A stretch of 64,000 nt of DNA, taken from contig NC_092099.1 in assembly GCF_045679555.1 (NCBI RefSeq), forward strand, positions 10,710,076 through 10,774,075, written 5' to 3'. A program made the translations under genes and the position numbers. Source of the DNA: Salvelinus alpinus. Taxonomy: Eukaryota; Chordata; Actinopteri; Salmoniformes; Salmonidae. The notes below the pieces were generated by a model that did no database searches, was not told where the DNA came from, and was given only the letters and a program-made list of their open reading frames with translations. Below, in pieces: positions 37,786 to 49,529 of the stretch; within the stretch, counting starts at the first letter, position 1; every line of letters starts with the position of its first letter.

Positions 37786-38124
37786 CAAGCTATTACTATG
37801 ATAGGTAAAAAATATTTCAACCTCAAAGTTTCTCATGTAAAAATGTGTTACGATATTATCTAATTCAGTAATAATTAGAGTAATGAAGGTAGTAAGGCCT
37901 TAATGAAGGCTAAATTAAATATGAAGTACTTACAATAATGTCCAATACACAACTGGGTTTTTACTTACAAAATAAAACGTACTTCCTCACTGTAAGATAG
38001 ATTAAATGTTAAAATGTTACCATTACACAAATACAAAAACATTTATGAAAACACAAACAGAAAACAGCTCACATTAATATGAAATGGTAAGACAGAAATA
38101 ATACAGTACATTGCTGACACTTAC

Positions 38125-38170
38125 ACAAATGTTAACACAGCCACAATTGATACAGTGACGGAATATATAC
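38125..38170 (-). CDS. TMBIM-like gene, possible helix-1 exon
   Basis: Acceptor TTATCAG, donor GTAAGT. Encodes IYSVTVSIVAVLTF, resembling the VYS...TVAIIAIFTF helix of lifeguard proteins but about seven residues shorter. Ends in phase 2. Confidence 0.4.
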
Positions 38171-38418
38171 CTGATAAAGATATAAGATACTGATCACAGC
38201 AAGTATAAGTAGATATGAGTTTAATGTGTAAAAGGTATAAGGTCTCATACTTTTCAGATGAATGCATCTCGAATAGAAGTGCTTTCCCATGCAGTAGAAT
38301 ATGCAAATTCATCATATTCCACTGCATTAGAAATAAGTGAGTTAAGACATGAAGTCAGTAATGACCAAGTAAAACTATTTTGGCAAACTTCACATATCAA
38401 CAGTATTTCTTTGTGCTA

Positions 38419-38670
38419 CATAGCTCCAGAACCTGGGTTGGAGGTGGGCATTCCTAGAGGAATGGAATAGGGCCTCCAGGATGGAGGGTAGCCCAGATGG
38501 TACCCTGCTTGTCCTGGGTATTGAGCTGAGGACTGAGCTGGGTATGGTCCATCGGATGGTGGTGGTTGGGGTGCAGGTAACCCGTATCCTGGTCGGGGCT
38601 GTGGGTAGTTCCCATGCCTGGGGCCATGTAGTGCATCTTCATAGGCTAGAGGGAAATCCAACTTTGACAT
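38419..38670 (-). CDS. TMBIM-like gene, Pro-rich N-terminal exon
   Basis: ATG at 38668-38670. Opens MSKLDFPLAYEDALHGPRHG, then many Pro, Gly, Gln and Tyr residues (PAPQPPPSDGPYPAQ). Such cytosolic Pro-rich tails precede helix 1 in lifeguard proteins. The donor was not identified, so the exon's downstream edge is uncertain; the open frame runs to a stop at 38419. Confidence 0.55.
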
Positions 38671-38884
38671 TATGATACGATATGGGCACCTTTATAAGAC
38701 AGAGGGGTAAGAGGAAAACACTACGACAATGACATCACATAAGAATTACAAATGACAGGTGGGGCATTTGGGGTTTAAAATACACAGTCACAGTAACTTC
38801 TTATCAAATAGGTTATGGGATTCTTGCATAGTTGACATGACATGTTTGATAACATCATATTTTCCACAATACCCAGCAGATCAC
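38671..38884. other. Upstream of the TMBIM-like gene
   Basis: Non-repetitive. If the gene starts at 38670 this would hold its 5' UTR or promoter. No motif is strong enough to call. Confidence 0.3.
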
Positions 38885-39819
<935 letters not shown>

Positions 39820-40300
39820 TAGTTCAATATATTATCCATCTGAATAACCCAGCTTTCAACTAGAAACCTTTGAATTAGTCACTACAAAATAGTTACATTT
39901 CCCCTTAATCTGTAAGAATGTGTCAACAATGTTTCATAGTTTGATAGCCTACAATATTACTTACATTTCATACACTACCAGTAGATATCACTTCACTGTA
40001 GAAGTGGAGGCACAGGGGTATAGTGACCGAAATGGATCTGGGCTAATTACCTAACACCACATTGGCGGACCCTTGGGTGGGTTAGCTAGTTTTCCGTTTC
40101 TTTGCTTGTAGACTCTCACTTGACAGCGCTAAACTGTATGTGTAATCAATATTTAATTAATATAAGTGTATAAATGGGAATTCAGACTTTGCTATGGTTC
40201 GTGGTTGGCATGGACAACACAGCATGACTAGGAGGAGGGGAAAGGGTAGCACAGATGACGGAAGCGGATGTTTTGTTTGATACTGATGGCGGAGATGAGC
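39820..40300. other. No gene recognised
   Basis: AT-rich sequence; the last ~100 bp may be the 5' UTR of the LINE ORF1 remnant that follows. Confidence 0.35.
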
Positions 40301-40310
40301 GTGAGAAGGA

Positions 40311-40925
40311 ATGGATTACAGCAGCAAACAAATTGCAGATGGGTTGTTTACGCTTGTGTCAGTGAGGTTAAGAAGAAGTGGACGTATTTTTATTTTGTGC
40401 GTCCAAGGAGCAGAAGGAGTGTGCTTTGCACCTGAAAAATATTGGAATGTGTCATGTGTGGATATGGGAAGCAGGGTGCCTATCAATAGGGTTATCTCTG
40501 GAGTGGCACTAGAATTGGGTGCAAAGGATGTAACTGAAGACGTAGATACAGTGGTTGATACATGCCAACTGACCCCGAAGCCCACGCCATCCATTCTATT
40601 GTTCTTTGAAGAGTCTCTCCATTCACACGTATATTTGGGTTATGTAAGATACCCTGTATGAGTCTTCATGCCCATCTGTGTGATGGTGTGATAAATGTAA
40701 AATATTTGGGCATGTGTCAAGTGTATGTAGATGGAGGAGTATCGTATACCAGTTGAGGTGGAATGCTGCAATTGTGGTGGCGAACATGCACACAAATTCC
40801 TGAAGTGCCCTGTTAGGTTGAAGGACAGAGGTGGCAAGAGTAAGGGCTGTCTAGCGGGCTGTCCAGAGGTCCTGAGAAGAGTGGAAGGAGGGAGTAAAGT
40901 TGAAGAAACCATGGTAGATGGATAA
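40311..40925 (+). pseudogene. LINE ORF1 (gag-like) remnant with zinc knuckle
   Basis: Two frames. 40311-40661 ends SLHSHVYLGYVRYPV, like the segment before the knuckles in fish LINE ORF1 proteins. 40731-40925 has CCNCGGEHAHKFLKCPVRLK, a CX2CX3HX6C knuckle of the type found in non-LTR retrotransposon gag proteins. An RNA-binding chaperone role is inferred. The first knuckle is lost in the frame-shifted gap. No RT follows. Confidence 0.6.
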
Positions 40926-41124
40926 GAGACACCAGTAAAAGTACCTCGCCAACAGGATCCTGTTATGTTGCATGTTAAAAGGATGGAAGTGTTTAGTTTA
41001 TTGCATCGGTTATAAACAACTAGACGTAACTTTAAGTATTACTTACTAAAGAATTTGTAAATAAAAACAGATTAAAAGGATTTTAACACACTTGTGTGAA
41101 ACCCTATGCCGTAATCTTCTACCG

Positions 41125-41198
41125 GGGACCAGTTACCCCATGAGGGGTGGGGGCTACCCCATGAGGGGTGGGGGCTACCCCAAGGGGGGGGGGGGGGG
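41125..41198 (+). repeat. G-rich tandem repeat ending in G15
   Basis: A 23-bp unit (CCCCATGAGGGGTGGGGGCT plus three bases) occurs twice, followed by CCCCAA and 15 consecutive G. CCCC and GGGG blocks also pair within each unit. Confidence 0.85.
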
Positions 41199-41504
41199 CT
41201 TGTACCCCGGTACCCAAAAATACAGCCCTTTTCTAAAAACAACATTTCATAAAATAGCTAAATGCATTTATTTCCCTAAGCATGACCTTCATCCACATAC
41301 CATTTTTTTCCCCCATCAACGTCCCACCAAACATACACAGAACATGACTGCCATGTTCTCAGAATATAAGATAATGTTCTAGACACGTTTCATGGGAACG
41401 TTGCAAGAACATTCCTGTGTGTCAGTCATCAGGTCCTTTCCAGACGGTCCCAAAGAAATAGGATGTTTTTGCAACATTCCCATGAAACATGTCTAAAACA
41501 TTAA

Positions 41505-41760
41505 TATGACGCCTGGGTCGCATACAAAGCCCTCCCCCGCCCTCCTTTTGGAAAATCTGACCACGACTCCCTTTTGTTGCTCCCAGCCTATAGACAGAAA
41601 CTAAAACAGGAAACGCCCGTGCTCAGGTCTGTTCAACGCTGGTTCGGATACCAATCGGAATTCCACGCTTCAAAATTGCCTCGATCATGATAGCGTCGGA
41701 CAAAAACATTGTTGAATACGCTGATTCGGTGAGTGAGTTAATTAGCAGGTAATAAGACTT
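41505..41760 (+). mobile_element. LINE internal fragment
   Basis: CATACAAAGCCCTCCCCCGC and CCTTTTGGAAAATCTGACCA parallel 43588-43640 of the LINE below (TACAAAGCTCTCCCTGGCCC), encoding the YKALPxPPFGKSDH end of the endonuclease, but diverged: a second LINE family. Confidence 0.65.
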
Positions 41761-41868
41761 AAGATTTCCTGGGGTAACAATGTAAGAAATAATAAAATAA
41801 AAAAATACTGCATAGTTTCCTAGGGACGCGAAGCGAAAAGGCCATCTGTTGGCTACGGAAGATCTCTT

Positions 41869-42283
41869 GAAATTGAGCTCAGGTGCATCCTGTTTCCGTT
41901 GATCATCCTTGAGATGTTTCTACAATTTCATTGGAGTCCACCTATGGAAAATTCAATTAAATTCTACAGAAGCCAATTCCTTTGACCTCATGGCTTAGTT
42001 GTTGCTCTAACATGCACAGTCAACTGTGGGACATTATATAGACAGGTGTGTACCTTTCCAAATCATGTCCAATCAATTGAATTTACCACAGGTGGACTCA
42101 ATCAAGTTGTAGAAACATCTCAAGGAAGATCACTGGAAACAGGATGCACCTGAGCTCAATTTCCCTTTTGTTGTTATGGGTGTGTAGATTGATGAGGGGA
42201 AAAATGTATTTAATACATTTTAAAATAAGGCTGTAATGTAACAAAATGTGGAAAAAGGGGTTGAATTCTTTCCAAATGCACTG
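41869..42283. mobile_element. Tc1-like remnant with inverted duplication
   Basis: Arms 41869-41962 and 42070-42163 are inverted copies (GAAATTGAGCTCAGGTGCAT and ATGCACCTGAGCTCAATTTC at the outer ends). The right end TCTTTCCAAATGCACTG before TA matches the end at 54845. No transposase left between. Confidence 0.8.
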
Positions 42284-42299
42284 TAAGTGTGTGAATTAG

Positions 42300-42480
42300 A
42301 CAATTGTCGAAATGTAACGATTACTTTTGGGTGTCAGGGAATATATATGGAGTCAAAAGTGCATTATGTTCTTTAGGAATGTAGTGAAATAAAAGTAAAG
42401 GTTGTCAAAAATAAATAGTAAAGTACAGATTCCCTAAAAAACTACTTAAGCTGAAGTTTCAAGTGTTTTTACACCACTGA
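42300..42480. repeat. hAT-type element fragment (as 16137-16713)
   Basis: TTTTGGGTGTCAGGGAATAT to TGTTTTTACACCACTG parallels 16553-16713, ending in the same CCACTG tip. The other half is missing. Confidence 0.65.
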
Positions 42481-43221
42481 TATACAGTAGTTCATGTGAC
42501 CTAAATCTGAATAAATGGATTCATATTTACTGATTCACATGGTAAATTCAAGCCAATGATACTGAGAAACTGTGATATCACAGTGAGTAATTGGACCTTT
42601 TACAGATTTTGTCATCGGAGAAGAAATTATACTCCATATCTATAGAAGACCAATTAAAAGACAGTGGAATGGAAACTGCTGTTGACATTCTGTTTAGCAA
42701 GTGAAATGCATGTTTGCCCTCTGGATCAATATCAATGACACGTTCCAACTTCCTTTGACATTGTATCACAGAATTGGGCATATTACATGCAATTTCCCAT
42801 AGAAAAAGTTTGCCTTAACTAGAATTTTCACTACAACGTATGTTGTACAACAAAAAGCAGTCGAAGATAGAATCATGATTTACTAAGCAGCTGTAGCCAA
42901 GACTTACTGTGTGAGGCCAGGAATGTATTCTGTTGCATTCCCATAAACACGACATGAGCTGTGGAGTTTAAGTCTTGTCACCCCCACTGTGGTCCCTAGG
43001 GTTAAAATGGAAAAATGTCAATTAAAAAAAAGTACTTTATATCCCATTATAAATGTGTGGAAATGAACCTAAACAGAACATGTGAACTTAATATCACATT
43101 GCATTTAATATTTGAATAGATCCATGGTAATTTGCATTAAAAGCAATGGTGCTCTCTGTTCTCAGAGCATTGTCAGATTGTCCATTGGTAAATTTGATCG
43201 TTTCGATCTCCGAACATTCTG
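42481..43221. other. No gene recognised
   Basis: AT-rich sequence before the 5'-truncated LINE. The frame opening at 43146 reads through from here into the LINE and is not a host gene. Confidence 0.4.
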
Positions 43222-44462
43222 AGCCACTGTGCATATTTGTAAACAACAGCTGGTGCACGAAATCTAAGGAAGTCTCTAGATTTTGCTCGCCTGAAGTAGA
43301 GTATATTGTGATAAATTGCAGGCCACACTACTTGCCTAGAGAGTTTTCAGATATACTTTTCGTGGCTGTTTATTTACCACCACAGACAGATGCTGGCACT
43401 AAGACCGCACTCAGTCAGCTGTATAAGGAAATAAGCAAACAGGAAACCACTCACCCAGAGGCGGCGCTCCTAGCGGCCTTTAATGCAGGGAAACTTAAAT
43501 CAGTTCTACCAAATTTCTATCAAGATGTTAAATGTACAACCAGAGGGAAAAAAATTCTAGATCACCTGTACTCCACACACAGAGACGCGTACAAAGCTCT
43601 CCCTGGCCCTCCATTTGGTAAATCCGACCACAACTCTATCCTCCTGATTCCTGCTTACAAGCAAAAATTAAAGCAGGAAGCACCAGTGACTCGGTCTATA
43701 AAAAAGCGGTCAGATGAAGCAGATGCTAAACTACAGGACTGTTTTGCTATCACAGACTGGAATATGTTCCGTGATTCTTCCAATGGCATTGAGGAGTACA
43801 CCACATCAGTCACTGGCTTTATCAATAAGTGCATCGAGGACGGCATCCCCACAGTGACTGTACGTACATACCCCAACCAGAAGCTATGGATTACAGGCAA
43901 CATTCGCACTGAGCTAAAGGGTAGAGCTGCCGCTTTCAAGGTGCGGGACTCTAACCCAGGAGCTTACAAGAAATCCTGTTATGCCCTGCGACGAACCATT
44001 CAACAGGCAATGCGTCAATACACGGCTAAGATTGAATCATACTACACCGGCTCCGACGCTCATCTTATGTGGCAGGGCTTGCAAACTATTACAGACTACA
44101 AAGGGAAGCACAGCCCCGAGCTGCCCAGTGACACGAGCCTACCAGACGAGCTAAATCACTTCTATGCTCGCTTCGAGGCAAACCACACTGAGGCATGCAT
44201 GAGAGCATCAGCTGTTCCGGACGACTGTGTGATCACGCTCTCCGTAGCCGACGTGAGTAAGACCTTTAAACAGGTCAACATACACAAGGTTGCGGGGCCA
44301 GACGGATTACCAGGACGTGTGCTCCGGGCATGTGGTGACCAACTGGCAGGTGTCTTCACTGACATTTTCAACATGTCCCTAATTGAGTCTGTAATACCAA
44401 CATGTTTCAAGCAGACCACCATAGTCCCTGTGCCCAGGGAAACACGAAGGCAACCTGCCTAA
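43146..44462 (+). pseudogene. LINE endonuclease/linker/RT-start open frame
   Basis: A 438-codon open frame. From about residue 25 it is LINE protein: NNSWCTKSKEV, TTHPEAALLAAFNAGK (endonuclease, core DFNAGK reduced to AFNAGK), PPFGKSDHNSILLIP (endonuclease C-terminus), a linker, then KTFKQVNIHKVAGPDGLPGR and [12 protein letters not shown] of RT. It shifts frame at 44450, resuming [20 protein letters not shown]. The later FSDD catalytic block (44940) is followed by a stop. Confidence 0.85.
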
Positions 44463-46101
44463 ATGACTACAGGCCCATAGCACTTACGTCCATAGCCATG
44501 AAGTGCTTTGAAAGGCTGGTAATGGCTCACATCAACACCATCAACACCATTATCCGAGAAACCCTTGACCCACTCCAATTTGCATACCGGCCAAACAGAT
44601 CCACAGATGATGCAATCTCTATTGCACCCCACACTGCCCTTTCCCACCTGGTCAAAAGGAACACTTATGTGAGAATGCTATTCATTGACTACAGCTCAGC
44701 GTTCAACACCATAGTACCCTCAAAGCTCATCACTAAGCGAAGGATCCTGGGACCTCCCTTTGCAATTGGATCCTGGACTTCCTGACGGGCCGCCCCCAGG
44801 TGTTGAGGGTAGGTAGCAACACATCTGCCACGCTTATCCTCAACACTGGAGCTCCCCAGGGGTGCGTGCTCAGTCCCCTCCCGTACTCCCTGTTCACCCA
44901 CGACTGCATGGCCAGGCATGACTCCAACACCATTATTAAGTTTTCAGATGACACAGCAGTGTAGGCCTGATCACTGACAACGATGAGACAGCCTATAGGG
45001 AGGAGGTCAGAGACCTGGCCGGGTGGTGCCAGAATAACAACCTATCCCTCAACGTAACCAAGACTAAGGAGATGATTGTGGACTACTGGAAAAGGATGAC
45101 CGAGCACGCCCCCATTCTCATCGACCGGGCTGTAGTGGAGCAGGTTGAGAGCTTCAAGTTCCTTGGTGTCCACATCAACAACAAACTAAAATGGTCCAAA
45201 CACACCAGGACAGTCGTGAAGAGGGCATGACAAAATCTATTCCCCCTCAAGAAACTAAAAAGATTTGTCATGGGTCCTGAGATCCTCAAAAGGTTCTACA
45301 GCTGCAACATCGAGAGCAATCTGACTGGTTGCATCACTGCCTGGTACGGCAATTGTTGGGCCTCTGACTGCAAGGCACTACAGAGGGTAGTGCTGGGGCT
45401 AAGCTGCCTGCCATCCAGGACCTCTACACCAGGCGGTGTCAGAGGAAGGCCATAAAAATGGTCAAAGACCCCAGCCACCCCAGTCATAGACTGTTCTCTC
45501 TACTACCGCATGGCAAGTGGTACCGGAGTGCCAAGTCTGGGGCAAAAAGGCTTCTCAACAGTTTTTACCCCCAAGCCATAAGAATCCTGAACAGGTAATC
45601 AAATGGCTACCCGGACTATTTTCATTGTGTGCCCCCCCCCCAACCCCTCTTTTTACGCTGCTGCTACTCTCTGTTTATCATATATGCATAGTCACTTTAA
45701 CTATACATTCATGTACATACTACCTCAATTGGGCCAACCAACCAGTGCTCCTGCACATTGGTTAACTGGGCTATCTGCGTTGTGTCCCGCCACCCACCAC
45801 CCGCCAACCCCTCTTTTACGCTACTGCTACTCTCTGTTCATCATATATGCATAGTCACTTTAACCATATCTACATGTACATACTACCTCAATCAGCCTGA
45901 CTAACCGGTGTCTGTATGTAGCCTCGCTACTTTTATAGCCTCGCTACTGTATATAGCCTGTCTTTTTGCTGATGTATTTATTTCTTTACTTACCTTTTGT
46001 TCACCTAATACCTTTTTTGCACTATTGGTTAGAACCTGTAAGTAAGCATTTCACTGTATTGTATTTGGCGCACGTGACAAATAAACATTGATTTGATTTG
46101 A
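43222..46101 (+). mobile_element. 5'-truncated L2-like LINE (longest copy)
   Basis: Runs from the endonuclease C-terminal half through RT to a 3' UTR ending ACAAATAAACATTGATTTGA. It is the best template for the 5' half of the LINE at 3866, with about 620 bp that copy lacks. Confidence 0.9.
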
Positions 46102-46129
46102 AGTAGCTAGCAAGCAAGCCAACTTTATT

Positions 46130-46700
46130 TAGCCAGTTAGTTTCATCAGCTGTCCGGGTGGCTCGTCTCAGACAATCCCACAGCTCAAGAAGCTGGATCT
46201 GGAGGTCCTGGGGTGGCGTGGTTACACGTGGTCTGCGGTTGTGAGGCCGGTTGGATGTACTGCCAAATTCTCTAAAACTACATTGGCGGCGACTTATGGT
46301 AGAGAAATTAACATTCAATTATCTGGCAACAGCTCTGGTGGACATTCATGTAGTCAGCATGCCAATTGCACTTTCCCTCAAAAGTTGAGACATTGTGTTG
46401 TGTGACAAAACTGCACATTTTAGAGTGGCCTTTTATTGTCCCCAGAACAAGGTGCACCTGTGATAATGCAGTGATCATGCCTTTTAGTCAGCTTCTTGAT
46501 ATGCAATACCTGTCAGGTGGATAGATTATCTTGGCAAATGAGAAATGCTCACTAACAGGTTTGTAAAAAAGAAGTGTGAACAAAATTTGAGAGAAATACG
46601 ATTTTTGTGCATATGGAACATTTCTGGAATCTTTTATTTCAGCTCATGAAACATGGGACCAACACTTTACATGTTGAGTTGCGTTTATGTTTTTGTTTAG
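46130..46700 (-). mobile_element. Tc1-like transposon with TTTTTGTTTAG tip, copy 2, deleted
   Basis: Matches 18595-19160 of the first copy (GTTACACGTGGTCTGCGGTT, GCCGGTTGGATGTACTGCCA) and ends GTTTTTGTTTAG before TA. Only the transposase N-terminal region and right end remain. Confidence 0.8.
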
Positions 46701-46797
46701 TATAATTGCAGGAAATTAGCTTTAAAACGGCCAAATTATCTGTCACGCCCTGACCATAGTAAGTTGTTTATTCTCTGTGTTGGTTGGGGCGTGATAG

Positions 46798-47354
46798 TGT
46801 TATGCTGATGAATGAGGACCCAAAAGCGACGTAATAGTAACAGAGTCTTTATTCCAGTATCAAACAAACAATGATTCTCCTGGATATATCAAAGGTAAAT
46901 CCAAAACAGGAAACTGAAATCCTCTCGTCAGTAGAGAGGAACGACAGGAGACGCGACCACAGACTGCAGGTCGCTTCAGGAAGGCACAGGCCGTAGCTGA
47001 CATAGACACCTGCTCACACGCAGCATCTGAAGAAGGCAAAAACACGACAGGGCGGAACAAGGACACAGGAACAGCAAACATCAAACAAGAATCCGACCAG
47101 GACAGAAGCGGAAAACAGAGGGAGAAATAGGGACTCTAATCAGAGGGCAAAATAGGGGACAGGTGTGAAAGAGTAAATGAGGTCGTTAGGAGAATGAGAA
47201 ACAGCTGGAAGCAGGAACGGAACGATAGAGAGAGAGAGCGGGAGAGGGAGAGAGGGAGGAGGAGAGAGAGAGAGAGAAAGAGGGAAAGAACCTAATAAGA
47301 CCAGCAGAGGGAAGCACAGGGACAAGACATGAAGATCAAAGACAAAACATGACA
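46798..47354 (-). repeat. Gypsy 3' LTR (element sense)
   Basis: 557 bp; read by eye against the other LTR, no difference found. Confidence 0.95.
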
Positions 47355-47369
47355 GTACCCCCCCACTCA
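47355..47369 (-). promoter_or_regulatory. Gypsy polypurine tract
   Basis: Minus strand TGAGTGGGGGGGTAC abuts the 3' LTR; the TGA is the pol stop. Position and purine run fit plus-strand priming, though the last bases TAC are not purine-pure. Confidence 0.6.
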
Positions 47370-49529
47370 CCGAGCGCCTCCTGGCGCACTCGAGGAGGAA
47401 CCCTGGCGGCAACGAAGGAAATCATCAATCAACGAACGGTCCAGCACGTCCCGAGATGGAACCCAACTCCTCTCCTCAGGACCGTAACCCTCCCAATCCA
47501 CTAAGTACTGGTGACCACGTCCCCGAGAACGCATGTCCATGATCTTTCGTACCTTGTAAATAGGAGCGCCCTCGACAAGGACGGGGGGGGGGGAGGGAAG
47601 ACGAACGGGGGCGCGAAGAAAAGGCTTGACACAAGAGACATGGAAGACAGGGTGGACGCGACGAAGATGTCGCGGAAGAAGCAGTCGCACAGCGACAGGA
47701 TTGACGACCTGAGAGACACGGAACGGACCAATGAACCGCGGAGTCAACTTGCGAGAAGCTGTCGTAAGGGGAAGGTTACGAGTGGAAAGCCACACTCTCT
47801 GACCGCGACAATACCTAGGACTCCTAATCCTACGTTTATTGGCGGCTCTCACAGTCTGCGCCCTGTAACGGCAAAGTGCAGACCTGACCCTCCTCCAGGT
47901 GCGCTCACAACGTTGGACAAAAGCCTGAGCGGAGGGAACGCTGGACTCGGCGAGCTGGGACGAGAACAGAGGAGGCTGGTACCCAAGACTACTCTGAAAC
48001 GGAGATAGCCCGGTAGCAGACGAAGGAAGCGAGTTGTGAGCGTACTCAGCCCAGGGGAGCTGTTCTGCCCAAGACGCAGGGTTTCGAAACGAAAGGCTGC
48101 GTAATATGCGACCAATCGACTGATTGGCCCTTTCTGCTTGACCGTTAGACTGGGGATGAAACCCGGAAGAGAGACTGACGGAAGCACCAATCAAACGACA
48201 GAACTCCCTCCAAAACTGTGACGTGAATTGCGGACCTCTGTCTGAAACGGCGTCTAACGGGAGGCCATGAATTCTGAACACATTCTCAATGATGATTTGT
48301 GCCGTCTCCTTAGCGGAAGGAAGCTTAGCGAGGGGAATGAAATGTGCCGCCTTAGAGAACCTATCGATAACCGTAAGAATCACAGTCTTCCCCGCAGACG
48401 AAGGCAGACCGGTAATAAAGTCTAAGGCGATGTGAGACCATGGTCGAGAAGGAATGGGAAGCGGTCTGAGACGACCGGCAGGAGGAGAGTTACCTGACTT
48501 AGTCTGCGCGCAGTCCGAACAAGCAGCCACGAAACGGCGCGTGTCCCGCTCCTGAGTAGGCCACCAAAACCGCTGGCGAATAGAAGCAAGCGTACCCCGA
48601 ACGCCGGGATGGCCAGCTAACTTGGCAGAGTGAGCCCACTGAAGAACAGCCAGACGAGTAGAGACAGGAACGAACAGAAGGTTACTAGGACAAGCGCGCG
48701 GCGACGCAGTGTGAGTGAGTGCTTGCTTTACCTGTCTCTCAATTCCCCAGACAGTCAACCCGACAACACGCCCTTCAGGGAGAATCCCCTCGGGGTCGGT
48801 AGAAGCCACAGAAGAACTAAAGAGACGGGATAAGGCATCAGGCTTGGTGTTCTTATTTCCCGGACGATAGGAAATCACGAACTCGAAACGAGCGAAAAAC
48901 AACGCCCAACGAGCCTGACGTGCATTAAGTCGTTTGGCAGAACGGATGTACTCAAGGTTCTTATGGTCAGTCCAAACGACAAAAGGAACGGTCGCCCCCT
49001 CCAACCACTGTCGCCATTCGCCTATGGCTAAGCGGATGGCGAGCAGTTCGCGGTTACCCACATCATAGTTGCGTTCCGATGGCGACAGGCGATGAGAAAA
49101 GTAAGCGCAAGGATGGACCTTATCGTCAGACTGGAAGCGCTGAGACAGAATGGCTCCCACGCCCACCTCTGAAGCGTCAACTTCGACAATGAATTGTTTA
49201 GTGACGTCAGGAGTAACAAGGATAGGGGCGGATGTAAAACGCTTCTTGAGGAGATCAAAAGCTCCCTGGGCGGAACCGGACCACTTAAAGCAAGTCTTGA
49301 CAGAAGTCAGAGCTGTGAGAGGGGCAGCCACTTGACCGAAATTACGAATGAAACGCCGATAGAAATTAGCGAAACCGAGAAAGCGCTGCAACTCGACACG
49401 TGACTTAGGAACGGGCCAATCGCTGACAGCCTGGACCTTAGCGGGATCCATCTGAATGCCTTCAGCGGAAATAACAGAACCGAGAAATGTGACAGAGGAG
49501 ACATGAAAGGCGCACTTCTCAGCCTTCAC
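47367..49529 (-). CDS. Gypsy pol, C-terminal part (RNase H, integrase, chromodomain)
   Basis: 720 residues, fully open. RT thumb ([33 protein letters not shown]), RNase H ([28 protein letters not shown]), integrase zinc domain ending [11 protein letters not shown] core ([34 protein letters not shown]), then a C-terminal chromodomain ([24 protein letters not shown]) keeping the three aromatic cage positions. The chromodomain is expected to steer integration to marked chromatin. The stop is 13 nt from the 3' LTR. Confidence 0.95.
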   Translation of the reverse strand: MKAEKCAFHVSSVTFLGSVISAEGIQMDPAKVQAVSDWPVPKSRVELQRFLGFANFYRRFIRNFGQVAAPLTALTSVKTCFKWSGSAQGAFDLLKKRFTSAPILVTPDVTKQFIVEVDASEVGVGAILSQRFQSDDKVHPCAYFSHRLSPSERNYDVGNRELLAIRLAIGEWRQWLEGATVPFVVWTDHKNLEYIRSAKRLNARQARWALFFARFEFVISYRPGNKNTKPDALSRLFSSSVASTDPEGILPEGRVVGLTVWGIERQVKQALTHTASPRACPSNLLFVPVSTRLAVLQWAHSAKLAGHPGVRGTLASIRQRFWWPTQERDTRRFVAACSDCAQTKSGNSPPAGRLRPLPIPSRPWSHIALDFITGLPSSAGKTVILTVIDRFSKAAHFIPLAKLPSAKETAQIIIENVFRIHGLPLDAVSDRGPQFTSQFWREFCRLIGASVSLSSGFHPQSNGQAERANQSIGRILRSLSFRNPASWAEQLPWAEYAHNSLPSSATGLSPFQSSLGYQPPLFSSQLAESSVPSAQAFVQRCERTWRRVRSALCRYRAQTVRAANKRRIRSPRYCRGQRVWLSTRNLPLTTASRKLTPRFIGPFRVSQVVNPVAVRLLLPRHLRRVHPVFHVSCVKPFLRAPVRLPSPPPVLVEGAPIYKVRKIMDMRSRGRGHQYLVDWEGYGPEERSWVPSRDVLDRSLIDDFLRCRQGSSSSAPGGAR

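Larger units (their letters stand above)
34861..38670 (-). pseudogene. Lifeguard/TMBIM (BAX inhibitor-1) family gene with decayed last exon
   Basis: This minus-strand gene converges on dars1. Family members are seven-helix proteins of Golgi, endosome or ER membranes that limit Ca2+ leak and apoptosis. The exons read, in order: a Pro/Tyr/Gly-rich N-terminus with a PLAYED motif like the PPPYED of TMBIM1 and GRINA, a transmembrane piece, RRFPWNFVLLAIF, AMSYMTGTIS, YYDTKAVF with IFCIQTK, VDFTSCGGLFGI, VPRLHMLYAVIGAVVYTL, and GALSLYVDIIQIFIFLLQLV. Five middle exons have canonical splice sites and matching phases. The last exon has an in-frame stop in the DTQLL-like region and a frame change before GALSLY. 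One transmembrane-2 piece lacks a donor. It could be a decaying duplicate or contain assembly errors. I cannot tell which family member it is. Confidence 0.65.

Noticed and set aside
41125..41198. Short direct repeats as a CRISPR-like array
   Set aside because: Only two units with no spacers, in a vertebrate genome.
43146..44462. 438-codon frame as a host gene
   Set aside because: All but the first ~25 codons are LINE endonuclease and RT sequence also found at 3866-5180.
46860..47084. 74-codon open frame repeated exactly at 51687-51911
   Set aside because: It lies inside both LTRs, so its duplication is LTR duplication and not evidence of a protein.
47210..47290. GA-rich tract as a regulatory GAGA site
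   Set aside because: It is simple repeat within the LTR, present in both copies; no independent evidence of function.
47511..48008. 165-codon plus-strand open frame
   Set aside because: Antisense shadow of the Gypsy integrase and chromodomain region.
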